Shown: positions 16,855 to 28,300 of the stretch, one piece after another | Position numbering within the stretch: the stretch's first letter is position 1 | Layout: every line of letters begins with the position of its first letter | Assembly (NCBI RefSeq): GCF_016862075.1 | Contig: NZ_BOMG01000042.1 | Location: 310,001-374,000 of the forward strand | Reading direction: 5' to 3' | Length of the DNA: 64,000 nt | DNA from: Actinoplanes couchii | GTDB lineage: Bacteria; Actinomycetota; Actinomycetes; Mycobacteriales; Micromonosporaceae | Notes under the pieces: model-generated | Databases searched by the model: none | What the model was told of the DNA's origin: nothing | The model's input: only the letters and a program-made list of their open reading frames with translations | Translations under genes and position numbers: made by a program

Positions 16855-17390
16855 TCGAGGTCTTCGACCACCGGCTCGTCGCTGATGGTCTGGCGGGCCA
16901 CCGAGTAGAGCTCGGCCGGGAGCAGCGGCTCCAGCTCCTCGGCGGTGTCGACGACGGTGAAGGTCGCCTGGGCCGGGGTGCGCATCCAGGCCTGGTCGGG
17001 GGACCAGTCGCCGATCCAGCCACGCCAGCCGGTGGACCACTTGCGGCTGCGGTCGGCGGCCGGGCCGACCGGAACGTGCAACTCGGACCGGGAATGGTGC
17101 ACCGCGAACCGGCCCCCACTGGTCCGGAACAGCGAATACGTCTCGTCACCCTCGTTACCGGTCGCGGTCCACTCGCCGAGGGCAACCCCGAGGAACCGTT
17201 TGATCGACGAATCCCCGAGCCCCACCTTCACGGTGATCTCGTCGAACCCGGCCTTCTTGGCCTGCTCGATCTGCACCAGACGGTGCAGCGCGGTGACGAT
17301 GGCGCTGGACAGGTTCCCGCCGGTCAGCTCCTGGGCCTGCTGCAGCAGCGGGAGGTCGTCGTCGGCGATGTAGATGGTCTTGTTCGGCAT
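16848..17390 (-). CDS. EXLDI family protein (possible RHH-type repressor of the adjacent exporter)
   Basis: This 180-residue protein ends ...EPVVEDLDI, the E-x-L-D-I tail that names the EXLDI family, which is typically encoded beside an ABC exporter as here. Residues 1-48 (KTIYIADDDLPLLQQAQELTGGNLSSAIVTALHRLV) resemble a ribbon-helix-helix: one beta strand and two helices. That would fit DNA binding. The rest is a beta-rich domain with several Trp. It is divergent from the DrrA-like gene across 49 bp rich in GTAC motifs. Family membership is secure; the repressor role is inference. Confidence 0.85.
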   Translation of the reverse strand: MPNKTIYIADDDLPLLQQAQELTGGNLSSAIVTALHRLVQIEQAKKAGFDEITVKVGLGDSSIKRFLGVALGEWTATGNEGDETYSLFRTSGGRFAVHHSRSELHVPVGPAADRSRKWSTGWRGWIGDWSPDQAWMRTPAQATFTVVDTAEELEPLLPAELYSVARQTISDEPVVEDLDI

Positions 17391-17422
17391 GTGACTCCCC
17401 TCTGGACATCAGTGTACTCATA

Positions 17423-17439
17423 CGTGTACGACTACGTAC

Positions 17440-17454
<15 letters not shown>
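17423..17454. promoter_or_regulatory. Candidate operator of the EXLDI/exporter divergon
   Basis: CGTGTACG at 17423-17430 and CGTACACG at 17447-17454 form a perfect 8-bp inverted repeat with a 16-bp spacer. The spacer itself contains TACGTAC. The dyad spans the ATG (17440) of the DrrA-like gene, so binding would directly block its expression. Confidence 0.55.
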
Positions 17455-18377
<923 letters not shown>

Positions 18378-18381
<4 letters not shown>

Positions 18382-19139
18382 GCAACACCGTCCTGCACGA
18401 CAGCCGGGTGCTGGCGGGCCGTCAACTGCGCAAGACCCTGCGCCGGCCGACGTACATCGTGTTCTCGTTCATCCAGCCGGTCATCTTCGTGCTGCTGTTC
18501 CGGTACGTCTTCGGTGGCGCCATCGACACCGGCGCCACCACCTACGTCAACTTCCTGATGCCCGGCATCATCGTGCAGACCGCGGTTCTCGGCGCCCTGG
18601 TCACCGGCCTCGGGCTCACCGAGGATCTGGGCAGCGGTTTTGTCGACCGGCTCCGCTCACTGCCGATGGCCCACTCGGCCGTGCTGCTGGCCCGTACCGC
18701 AGCCGATCTTGTCATGAACGTCTTCTCCCTGACCGTCATGATCGTGGTCGGACTGCTGGCCGGATTCCGCCCCGACCAGCCGGCATGGCAGCTGGGCATG
18801 GCGTTCCTGCTGGTCCTGGGATTCTCGTTCGTCTTCTCGTGGATCAGCGCCTGGATCGGCCTGACCGTCCGCAACCCGGAGACCGCCCAGTCGGCCGGTT
18901 TCATCTGGGTTTTCCCACTGACCTTCGCCTCGTCGGCGTTCGTCCCCACCGACACCATGCCCACCCCGGTCCGGGTCTTCGCCGAACACAACCCGGTGAC
19001 CCTGGTCATCGACACCGTCCGCGGCCTCACCACCGGCGGCCCCGACCCGGCCGCCCCGGCGCTGCGCGTCCTGATCTGGTTCACCGCGCTGCTGCTGATC
19101 TTCATTCCGTTGGCGGTACGGGCTCTCCGCCGCGCTTGA
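18378..19139 (+). CDS. ABC transporter permease (DrrB-like, ABC-2)
   Basis: A 253-residue membrane protein with an N-terminal amphipathic ALIV-like entry (LAGRQLRKTLRRPTYIVFSFIQPVIFVLLF) and six predicted helices, ending LIFIPLAVRALRRA. The EDLGSGFVDRLRSLPM segment is the ABC-2 loop that contacts the ATPase. It pairs with the DrrA-like ATPase. Its last 38 bp overlap the 3' end of the convergent alpha/beta-hydrolase gene. Confidence 0.92.
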
Positions 19140-19944
19140 TCTCGCTGGTGGCAGCGGTATCGCGGATGGCCTCGGCGATGGTGGGGGCGTCCTTCTTGAG
19201 CAGCGCGCCGTGGTTGCTGGTCACCTTGGCGTGGATGCGGATGTTCGGGTTGCGGACGGTCACCGCGTCCAGGCCGGCCCGGATCTGTTCCTGCTCGTCA
19301 CCCCGGCTGCCGAACGAGGCTCCCGAGGCCACGACGTACCGGGTGGGGACGGTGACGGCGTCGAGGACGGGGCTCAGTTCGCTCTCTCGGGACAGCTCGC
19401 CCAGCTCGATGTTGCTGTCGGCCTGCTGGTCGGCGGTCATCCGTGGGGTGAGGCCGGTCGGGCGCAGCAGGGGCAGGAACCAGCCCATCCGGCGGAACAA
19501 CTTGCGGATCCGAACCTCCATGGCCTCGTCGAGCCAGTCGTGCGGGAACGCGCCGTCGACCAGGACCGCGCCGATCGTGCGGTCCGGGAACCGGGCGGCC
19601 CGGTGCGCGGCGACCACCGCGCCGTAGGACCAGCCCACCAGCAGCGCCCGGTCCAGCCCGCGAGCCGCCATCACGACGTCGACGTCGCGTACCGCGGCCT
19701 CGAAGGAGTAGTCCGCCGACCGTTTCGACCTGCCCCGGGCCCTCTCGTCGTAGGTGATGTGCCGCCACCCGGTGCCCAGCTCGGCGATGACCCGCCGCCA
19801 ATAGCCCTGGGTGGCGAACTGCCCGTTGAGGTAGAGCACCGGGATGCCGGAGCCCCCGGTGTCGGTGACGGCCAGGGCCGTGTCCTCGACCGGCACCATG
19901 CCGGACCACTGCGCCACGGTCGGGACGTCGCTGTCGTTCGTCAT
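19102..19944 (-). CDS. Alpha/beta-fold hydrolase
   Basis: The 280-residue protein shows the nucleophile elbow GWSYGA (Ser near residue 118), an oxyanion region NGQFATQGYW, the acid region after ...VPTRYVVASG and the catalytic histidine in SNHGALL. The YDERARGRSKRS segment is typical of the epoxide hydrolase/haloperoxidase-like superfamily. The substrate is unknown. It follows the DUF4097 gene by 39 bp on the same strand and is probably co-transcribed with it. The 3' end overlaps the DrrB-like gene in antisense. Confidence 0.9.
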   Translation of the reverse strand: MTNDSDVPTVAQWSGMVPVEDTALAVTDTGGSGIPVLYLNGQFATQGYWRRVIAELGTGWRHITYDERARGRSKRSADYSFEAAVRDVDVVMAARGLDRALLVGWSYGAVVAAHRAARFPDRTIGAVLVDGAFPHDWLDEAMEVRIRKLFRRMGWFLPLLRPTGLTPRMTADQQADSNIELGELSRESELSPVLDAVTVPTRYVVASGASFGSRGDEQEQIRAGLDAVTVRNPNIRIHAKVTSNHGALLKKDAPTIAEAIRDTAATSEIKRGGEPVPPTE

Positions 19945-19983
19945 GAGATTCCCCTGTTCCTGGTCGGTTGGTGGTGGTTGTCG

Positions 19984-20652
19984 TCAGAGACTGTGGGCGG
20001 TGATGTCGCCGTGGGCGGTGGTCGCGTGGATGCTCAGCGCGGCGCCGCCTTCGGTGCTGGTCAGGGTGTTGTGGACGCGGCCGGACCTGGTGCCGGCGTC
20101 CAGGGTCGCGGCGGTGCCACGGGCGGCGCCGATCGAGATGTCGCCGTGGTCGGTGCTCAGCGTGACGGTGCCCTCGACGGCCTCGGTGACGTGCAGGTCG
20201 CCCTTGCTGGTGGTGATCCGCGCCGGGCCGCCCAGCCGGCCGACCTTCACGTCGCCGGCCTGCAGGGTCAGGCGGGCGGCCGCCGTCTCGTCCAGCGTGA
20301 TCGAGCCGTTCGCGCTCTCGACGGTGACGTCGCCGAGGCGTCCGACGCCCCGGAAGTCGGCGAGGGCCGCCACGGCCTCGACCCGGGAACCGGCGGGCAA
20401 CTGGATCGTCACCTCGACGGCGCCGGACGCGCCGAGAAGCCGGTTCGGGGCCTCCTCGGCCACGACGCGCAGGACACCGTCGGTGTAGTCGACAGCGATC
20501 CGCTGCGCGGCCTCGACGTCGCGGCTCTTGGCGGCGTTCTCCGGCCGGATCTCGACAGTGGTGTCGGCCCGGTCGGCGGCGATGAGCCGGATCCGGCCGG
20601 CGGGGATGCCGAGCACGGCCGAGACCGGGGTGGGGGTGTCGAACTTCATCAT
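19984..20652 (-). CDS. DUF4097 beta-strand-repeat protein
   Basis: 222 residues made almost entirely of short beta strands (DVTVESANGSITL, DVKVGRLGGPARITTSKGDLHV, HGDISIG), forming the right-handed beta-helix of the DUF4097 (YvlB-like) family. No signal peptide is visible, so it is cytoplasmic. AAGGAG precedes the first of two ATGs. It is divergent from the HTH-GbsR regulator gene and is followed by the alpha/beta hydrolase. Characterised relatives are linked to envelope stress; function here is unknown. Confidence 0.85.
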   Translation of the reverse strand: MMKFDTPTPVSAVLGIPAGRIRLIAADRADTTVEIRPENAAKSRDVEAAQRIAVDYTDGVLRVVAEEAPNRLLGASGAVEVTIQLPAGSRVEAVAALADFRGVGRLGDVTVESANGSITLDETAAARLTLQAGDVKVGRLGGPARITTSKGDLHVTEAVEGTVTLSTDHGDISIGAARGTAATLDAGTRSGRVHNTLTSTEGGAALSIHATTAHGDITAHSL

Positions 20653-20714
20653 CGTGAACTCCTTCGATCGAATGTTTCTGACAACGGAAAAGCTACGTTG
20701 CCTTCACGATGTCA

Positions 20715-20775
20715 GCAACATCGATGTTGCACTCTCATGTCATTTCTGCTGTTCAGGGCGTTGCATTCATTGCAA
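20715..20775. promoter_or_regulatory. Paired palindromes in the DUF4097/GbsR divergent promoter
   Basis: GCAACATCGATGTTGC (20715-20730) is a perfect 16-bp palindrome, and TTGCATTCATTGCAA (20761-20775) is a TTGCA-N5-TGCAA dyad. Further GCAA/TTGC half-sites occur to ~20820 (ATGCAACGCAATGC and CGTTGCAATG). The AT content is clearly higher than in the neighbouring genes. This multi-site arrangement fits cooperative binding by the HTH-GbsR protein encoded to the right. Confidence 0.6.
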
Positions 20776-20865
20776 TGGGTCAGGATGCAACGCAATGCCT
20801 GCTTGATCGTCCGTTGCAATGAGCGTAGGGTGAACGCTAAGTGGACGGATGCGAAGGAGGCCGTG

Positions 20866-21588
20866 GTGCCGGGTGGCAGGCTCACGCAACAGGAACGCCA
20901 GCAGATCGCGCTCGGGCTGGCCGACGGCCTCGCCTACGCGGAGATCGCCCGGCGCATCGATCGTCCGACCTCGACCGTCACCCGGGAGGTGATGCGCAAC
21001 GGTGGCCCGGGCGCGTATCGCGGTGATCTCGCCCAGCACGCCACCGAACATCGCGCCCGCCGCCGGCCCAGGGCGGTGCCCGGGCGGTCTCCGGCCCTCC
21101 GGTCGGCCGAGGGGAGGGACAACGAGGCCCTTCGCGCGTACGAGGAAACCTTCGCCACCATCTTCATGCAGTCGGGCCTTCCCCGGATCACGGCGCGGGC
21201 GCTGGCCGGTCTGTACACCACCGACACCGGCAGTCTCACCGCCGCCGAGATCGCCGAGCGATTGCAGATCAGCCCGGGATCGGTCTCCAAAGCGGTCGCG
21301 TTCCTCGACAGTCAGGGTCTGATCAGGCGGGAACGTGACGAGCGGCGCCGGGAACGATATGTCGTCGACGACGACGTTCTGTACCAATCCGTGATGGCCA
21401 GCGCCCGGTCCACCGCCCAGCTCGGTGAGATCGCCCGGCAGGGAGTGGACATCCTCGGGCCCGGCACCCCGGCCGCCGCCCGGTTGGAGAACATCGCGCG
21501 CTTCGTCGACTTCGTCTCGGAGAACATCGCACGTGCCGCCGACCAGGCCCGGGAGATCCTGCACAGCAAACCCGACAGGGATCACTAG
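20866..21588 (+). CDS. Transcriptional regulator: IS30-like HTH_38 fused to GbsR/MarR winged helix
   Basis: Two DNA-binding modules lie in 240 residues. The first, LTQQERQQIALGLADGLAYAEIARRIDRPTSTVTREVMRNGGPGAYRGDLAQHATEHRA, is the HTH_38 domain otherwise found at the N-terminus of IS30 transposases. The second, from ~residue 95, is a GbsR/MarR-like winged helix (LTAAEIAERLQISPGSVSKAVAFLDSQGLIRRERDERRRERYVV) plus a C-terminal helical dimerisation region. No transposase catalytic domain is present. Start: GTG 20866 has GAAGGAGG 5 bases upstream; GTG 20863 and GTG 20830 are alternatives. The protein is likely an autoregulator of the divergent operon. Confidence 0.85.
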   Translation: MPGGRLTQQERQQIALGLADGLAYAEIARRIDRPTSTVTREVMRNGGPGAYRGDLAQHATEHRARRRPRAVPGRSPALRSAEGRDNEALRAYEETFATIFMQSGLPRITARALAGLYTTDTGSLTAAEIAERLQISPGSVSKAVAFLDSQGLIRRERDERRRERYVVDDDVLYQSVMASARSTAQLGEIARQGVDILGPGTPAAARLENIARFVDFVSENIARAADQAREILHSKPDRDH

Positions 21589-21765
21589 CCGGAATCTTGC
21601 CGTTTCCTGGCGCTTTCCTCAGATGCTGCAAAGGTTTTCCTGTCCCTTTGGCAAATGGTGAAGAGGGACACAGTGAATGGTGGCAAGAAATCCTCCCGAT
21701 GCGTTTGAGTGGAGTCACCGGATGGGAATTCCGGCGCTGTCGCCGCAATTTCTGAGGAGCGTTTC

Positions 21766-22035
21766 GTGGAAGTCACCGGATTCTTCGCCGCCATTGTCAT
21801 CGGTCTCGTCATCGGCGCCCTCGGCCGGCTCGTCGTGCCCGGCAAGCAGAGCATGCCGATCTGGCTCACCCTGCTGATCGGCGTCGTCGCCGCGATCATC
21901 GGCACCTTCATCGCCGCCGGGCTGGGCGTCGACGACACCAAGGGCATCGACTGGATCGAGATCGCCATCCAGGTCGGCGTGGCCGCCCTCGGTGTGGCCC
22001 TGGTCGCCGGCACTTACGGCCGCCGCAAGCACTGA
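21766..22035 (+). CDS. GlsB/YeaQ/YmgE-family stress-response membrane protein
   Basis: A small 89-residue protein with three hydrophobic helices: FFAAIVIGLVIGALGRLVVPG, WLTLLIGVVAAIIGTFIAAGLG and IAIQVGVAALGVALVAGTYG. The GALGRLVVPGKQ motif is conserved in transglycosylase-associated/GlsB proteins. GTG 21766 with GAGGAG nearby is preferred over an upstream ATG. Family members are induced by general stress; the mechanism is unknown. The last codons fall in a 35-bp repeat array. Confidence 0.88.
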   Translation: MEVTGFFAAIVIGLVIGALGRLVVPGKQSMPIWLTLLIGVVAAIIGTFIAAGLGVDDTKGIDWIEIAIQVGVAALGVALVAGTYGRRKH

Positions 22036-22129
22036 CCCCAGCCAACGGCCGCGGTCACCGCAAGCTTCGATCCCGGCCGACGACCGCGGCCGCCGCAAGC
22101 TTTGATCCCGGCCGACGACCGCGGCCATC
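22025..22129. repeat. 35-bp tandem repeat array between GlsB and PKS genes
   Basis: Three contiguous 35-bp units: 22025-22059 (diverged, includes the GlsB stop codon), 22060-22094 and 22095-22129 (nearly identical; the unit starts GCAAGCTT and ends CCGCGGCC plus 3). A decayed fourth unit begins at 22130. Apart from this array, the 277-bp gap to the PKS start holds no recognisable gene; it must contain the PKS promoter, which is not evident by eye. Confidence 0.8.
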
Positions 22130-22312
22130 GAAAGCGCTGGTCCCGCCTGGCGGCTCGGCACCTGACCTCGGGTGCCGGGCCGCCGCCGTATTCGCGGTTC
22201 GGGTCGTTGTCTTCCTGGACCACCCGTAGGCCCTGGCGGCTCGGGCACAAGTCCCCGCCGTCATCGACCGCGGAGAGCGATGCGCGGGTGACTTGCGGGG
22301 GTCTGGCACCGT

Positions 22313-25300
22313 GTGCCGGTGCCCGAATCTATTGTGGAATTCCTGGGTCTGCACGCCGAGCGGCAACCCGACCGGATCGCGGTGACCTCTGGCGGCCGGC
22401 AGATCACCTTCGCCGGTCTGGAGCAGCGGACCAGGGAATTCGCCGCCGGGCTGGCCGCGCTGGGTGTGGAGCGCGGCGCGCGGGTCCTGATCTGCCTGCC
22501 CGCCGGGATCGACGCGATCGTCGCCACTCTCGGCACGGTGCGGGCGGCCGCCGTCGGTGTGCCGGTGAATCCGCGTTCGACCACCGCCGAGCTGGAGCAG
22601 TATGCCGAGGACTGCACCCCCACCCTGACCGTGACCGCTGACAACGTCGCGGAGATCCTGGCCGCTTCTGGCGCGGAGGCCGTTTTCGGCGCGGAGGCCG
22701 CGGGAGCAGAGCAGGCAGGGAAGGCGGGGCGGGCCGAGTCGGCGGGGAAAGCCGGGCAGGCGGGACAGTTCGAGGGGACTGAGGAACCGGAAGCCTCGCC
22801 CGCGGTGGTCGCTCGGGACGATCTCGGGCTGGAGGAGGACGCCTGGATTCACTACACCTCGGGCTCTACCGGGCGACCCAAAGGTGTGGTCTCCAGCCAG
22901 GGCAGTTGGCTGTGGATGCTGGAGCAGTCACTGGTCGGGCACCTCGGCTTCACCGCTGACGATCGGCTGCTCTGGCCGTTGCCGTTGTTTCATGCGCTGG
23001 GGCACGCCCGCTGTGTGCTGGCCGTCGCGGTTGTCGGGATGAGTGCCACGGTCCTCGACCACACCGGCGACGACGAGCTGATCACCGCTCTTGAGACCAG
23101 TGCGCCGACGATCTTCACCGGTGTCCCGACGGTTTATCACCGGCTGATCGCCGCGCTCGGTGACCGTCGCCTGGACCTGCCCGGCCTGCGGATGTGTGTC
23201 ACCGGGGGAGCGCCGTGCCCGCCACAGTTGCGGTCTGCCGTGCGCCACCTGCTCGGCGCACCTCTGATCAACAGCTATGGGAGTACGGAGACCTGCGGCG
23301 CGATAGCCATGGAGCACCCGGACCGCGAGCCGATCGCGGAAGGCTCGGTGGGCCGCGTCATCCGGACGGTGCGCATCGCCGATCCGGCTACCGGAGCCGA
23401 GCTGCCGGCGGGCGCCGAGGGTGAGGTGCAGGTCGGCGGTAAAGCCCTGATGAAGGGCTATCGCGGACTGCCGGACGCCACCGCCGAAGTGCTGTCCGAC
23501 GGCTGGTACCACACCGGCGACCTGGGCCGACTGGACGGCGACCAGCTCGTGCTGACCGGCCGGGCCCGCGACCTGATCATCCGGGGTGGCGCCAACGTGC
23601 ACCCGGCCGAGATCGAGAAGGTGCTGCTGGACCTGCCCGGTGTCGCCGACGTGGCGGTGGCGGGCCGCCCCCATCACCGGCTCGGCCAGGTCGCGATCGG
23701 CTACGTGGTGCCGAAGAGCCCCGACGTGGAGGCCCCGGCACTGCTCGCGGCGGCCCGGCGGCGAATGTCCGCCGCGAAGGCACCCGACGAGATCCAGATC
23801 GTGGCCAGCATCCCACGAACCGCCTCGGGCAAGGTGATCCGCGACGAGCTGGGAGCGCCGCGGAGACCGGGCAAGACGGTCCGCGACGACCTCGGAGCGT
23901 CGGACAAAAACGGCGTCCCGATGGGGACCGATGACCCGGTGCAAGACGATGACCCGATCGTCATCGTTGCCATGGCCTGCCGGTTTCCCGGTGGGGTTCG
24001 GTCGCCGGAGGATCTGTGGGCGATGGTGGACGGCGGCGTGGACGCGATCGGCCCGTTCCCGTCCGACCGTGGCTGGGATCCCGGCCTGTACGACCCGGAT
24101 CCGGACCGGGCCCGGCACACCTACGTGCGCACCGGCGGCTTCCTCGACGGCGTGACCGATTTCGATCCGGCTCCGTTCGGGATCGGCGCGACCGAGGCGG
24201 TGGGCATGGACCCGCAGCAGCGGCTGCTCCTGGAGACCGCCTGGGAGCTGTGGGAACGCGCCGGCATCGACCCGGGCACGGTCCGCGGCAGCGACACCGG
24301 CACCTACCTGGGGCTGATGTACCGCGACTACGTCGGCCTGACGTACCGCGGCAACGGCACGCTGGAAGCCGACCTGGAGGGTCACCTGGTCCTCGGCTCG
24401 GCGGGCAGTGTGGCGTCCGGCCGGATCAACTACACGTTCGGGCTGACCGGCCCGGCCGTCAGCGTCGACACCGCCTGTTCGTCGTCGCTGGTCGCGATGC
24501 ACTGGGCGGCCCGTGCGCTCCGGGCCGGGGAGTGCTCGATGGCGATCGCCGGTGGTGTCACGGTGATGTCCACGCCGGACCCGTTCGTGGTGTTCAGCCG
24601 CCTGCGGGGGCTGGCCCCGGACGGCCGGGTCAAAGCGTTCGCGGCCGACGCCGACGGCACCGCCTGGGCCGAGGGCGCCGGACTGCTGCTGCTGGAGCGG
24701 CTCTCCGACGCCCGTCGGCACGGCCACCCGGTGCTGGCCGTGCTGCGCGGGACCGCGATCGGCTCGGACGGCGCCTCCAACGGGCTCGCCGCCCCGCACG
24801 GCCCGGCCCAGCAGCGGGTGATCCGGGCGGCTCTGGCCGACGCCGGTCTCGGGCCGGCCGACGTGGACGCGGTCGAGGCGCACGGCACCGGCACCCTGCT
24901 CGGCGATCCGATCGAGGCGCAGGCACTGCTGGCCACGTACGGCCGGGACCGTCCGGCCGGGCAGCCGCTGTGGCTCGGCACGGTCAAGTCGAACATCGGC
25001 CACACCCAGGCCGCCGCCGGAGTCGCCGGAGTGATCAAAATGGTGCAGGCGCTGCGCCACGGACGCCTGCCGCGCACCCTGAACGTGGACCGGCCCAGCG
25101 AACACGTCGACTGGACCGCCGGCGACGTGAGACTCCTGACCGAGGCGCGCCCGTGGCCGCAGACCGGCCGGAGGAGCCGCGCCGCGGTGTCCTCGTTCGG
25201 GATCTCCGGCACCAACGCCCACGTCATCGTGGAGGAGGCCCCGCCCGCCGACGATCTGCCCGCGCCGGGTGATCAGGAGGGCCTGCCGCTGCTGCTGTCG

Positions 25301-28300
25301 GCCGCCGACGTCACCGCTCTGGCTCACCGGGCCCAACAACTGACCGGTTCAGATCACCGGTCGGCGACGACGGTCGGCGGCAGGAAGGCCGGTCCGGATC
25401 ACCAGTCGGCGACGACGGCCAGCGGCAGGAGAGCCGGTTCGGATCACCAATTGGCGACGGCGGTCGACGGCGGGAAGGCTGGTTTGGATAGCCGGTCGGC
25501 GGCTGCGGCCGGCGGTGGGAAGGCGCCGGATCGGCTGTCGGCTGCTGCTGTCGGGGCCGGGCGGGCCTCGCAACGGCACCGGGCGGCACTCCTGGGCGGG
25601 CCCGCCACCTGGCCGGACGCGCTCGCGGCACTTGCCACCGGGCACCGGCACCCGCGGCTGGTGACCGGGGACGGCCGCCCCGCCGGCAAGGTCGCGTTCC
25701 TGTTCCCCGGCCAGGGCGCCCAGCGCCCCGGCATGCGCGACCTGCTGCCGTACGACGTCTTCCGTACCGCCTTCGACGAGGTCATGACGGCGCTCGGTGA
25801 CCCGGTCCCGGACAACGCCGACGTGGACCGGACCGAGAACGCCCAGCCGCTGCTGTTCGCCTACGGTGTCGCCGCCGCCCGCCTGCTGCAGTCCTGGGGA
25901 ATCGTCCCGGACGTGCTCGCCGGGCACTCGATCGGCGAGCTGGCCGCGGCCCACGTCGCCGGAATCCTCACCCTCCAGGACGCCGCGACCCTGGTCGGAG
26001 CGCGAGCACGGTTGATGGGCGCGCTTCCGGCAGGCGGTGCGATGGCCGCGATCGACACCGACGAGGCTTCGGTACGGGCACAGCTGCGCCCCGGAGTAGT
26101 CATCGCCGCGGTCAACGGCCCTCGATCGGTGGTGATCTCCGGCGACGAGCCCGCCGTGACCGCTTCCGCCCAGGCCCTGCGCGAGCACGGGCACCGGGCC
26201 ACGATGCTGCGGGTCAGTCACGCCTTCCACTCGGCGCACATGGATCCGGTGCTCGGCGAGTTCGCCGCGGTGGCGGCCGGGATCACCTACCGTCCGGCGC
26301 GGATCCCGGTGCTCAGCACCCGCACCGGCCGGCCTGCCGTCGGCGACGATCTGCGGTCGGCCGAGTACTGGACACGCCAGTTGCGGGAGCCGGTGCGCTT
26401 CGCTGACGTCGTACCGGAAATGCCGGATCTTGCCGTTGAACTCGGACCCGTGCCCACACTGGCGCAGCATGTCCCGCAGGGCACGATCCTGGCCACCATG
26501 GACGGCGCGGCGACCCTGTGGGCGCGGGGTGTCGCGGTGGACCGGGCGGCGCTGCTCGGGCGGCCGGATCCGCGGCGGGTGGCGGCTCTGCCCACGTACC
26601 CGTTCCAGCGCCGCCGGTTCTGGATCACCGGCAGTGGGCCGGAACGGTCAACGGCCCTGCTCGACAGCATGGTTGCCGAACCCGGCACCGGGCGGCACGT
26701 GGCGACCGGCCGGTTGTCGCCGACTGCGCAGCCGTGGCTCGGGGACCACACGATCGGCGGGGAGACGCTGGTTCCGGGTGCGCTGTTCGCCGAGGCGGCG
26801 CTGGCGTTCGGGGCGTGGGCCGGGGTGCCGGTGGTGACCGAGATGGTCATCGAACGGCCGCTCGTGCTCGCCGGCGACGACGTGGACCTGCGCCTGGTAC
26901 TGGACGCGCCGGAGCCGGACGGCAGCCGGGCCCTGGAGATTCGTTCCGGGCACACGCTGCACGTTTCCGGTCGGTGCGCGGCCGGCGACGAGGAGCCGGG
27001 GGAGTGGGACTGGGCCGGGGAGTGGCCGCCGGCCGGTGCGGAACCGGTCGATCTCGGCGGCTTCTACGACGACAGCGGCTATGGGCCCGCGTTTCGGGGT
27101 GTGAGCGCTGCCTGGCGTACCGGCAATCAGGTCTTCGCCGAGGTGCGCCTGCCCGCCGCCGCCGGGACCAGCCCCGACCCGCATCCCGCCCGGCTTGATG
27201 CCGCCCTGCATCCGGCACGGCTGATCGATGACCGGAATCAGACACCGCGCGTGCCGTTCGTCTGGTCCGGGATTCGTCGTTTCACCCCGGTCGCCGCGGT
27301 ACGGGTACGCATCCAGTCCTCCGCCGCGGACCGGGTCCGGGTGCAACTGGCCGGGGCGGACGGGCAGCCGGTGCTGGAGATCGGTTCGCTGACGTTGCGG
27401 GCGCTGCCACAGCCGTTGTACCGGATCTCGCTGGCACCCGTTCCTCCTGGTCAACGTGTTGCGGACCCGGTGCTGCTGGACGCGTCGATGCCCACGGCGG
27501 TCAGCCCGGAACAGGTCCGTGCCCAGTTCTGGACCGTGGCGGCCCGGCTGCGGGAGCAGCTCGCCGGAGCATCGCGGGTCGTCGTCACCACGGACTCGCC
27601 GGTGGTCGCCGGGCTGGTCCGGGTGGCCGCCGCCGAGTATCCCGGGCAGGTCGGCCTGGTCCACACCGACGGCACCGAGACGTCACGCCGGGTGGTGCCC
27701 GATGTCGTCCACTCGGGCGAGCCGGAGATCACGATCGTCGACGGGGTACCCGGCGTGCCGCGGCTGGTCAGGGCTTCGGTGCGGTCCGGTGCGCCCACCG
27801 GGTTCGGCGACGGGACCGTGCTGATCACCGGTGGGACCGGGGCGCTCGGCCGTCTCCTGGCCCGGCATCTGGTTTCGGCTCACGGGGTGCGGCACCTGCT
27901 GCTGGTCAGCCGGAGCGCCTCCGCCGTGGACATCGGGCCGGACGCTTCCGTCACCGTCCGGGCCGCCGATGTCAGCGACCGTGCTCAGGTGGCCGCGCTC
28001 GTGGCGGCGGCTGATCCGCCGATCACCGCGGTGATCCATGCGGCAGGTGTCCTCGACGACGGCCCGATCGCCACGCTCACCCGGGAACGGGCCGACGCGG
28101 TGCTGCGGTCCAAGGTCGACGGCGCGTGGCACCTCGACGAACTGCTGCCCGGTGACCTGGCCGCGTTCATTCTGTGCTCGTCGGCGTCCAGTCTGCGGGG
28201 CAACGGTGGTCAGGCCGCCTACGCCGCCGGTAACGCCTACCTCAACGACCTCGCCCGCCGACGCCGAGGAGCCCTCTCCCTTGCCTGGGGGCCGCTCGAC

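Noticed and set aside
19210..20860. Long plus-strand reading frame running into the HTH-GbsR gene
   Set aside because: The 5' part is antisense to the hydrolase and DUF4097 genes and has no protein-like features; the regulator start has a good ribosome site at 20853-20860.
20866..21060. Possible IS30 transposase fragment
   Set aside because: Only the HTH_38 module is present and it is fused in frame to a GbsR-like winged helix. There are no DDE residues and no terminal inverted repeats.
22025..22150. CRISPR-like array
   Set aside because: Units are contiguous 35-bp repeats with no variable spacers and no cas genes nearby.
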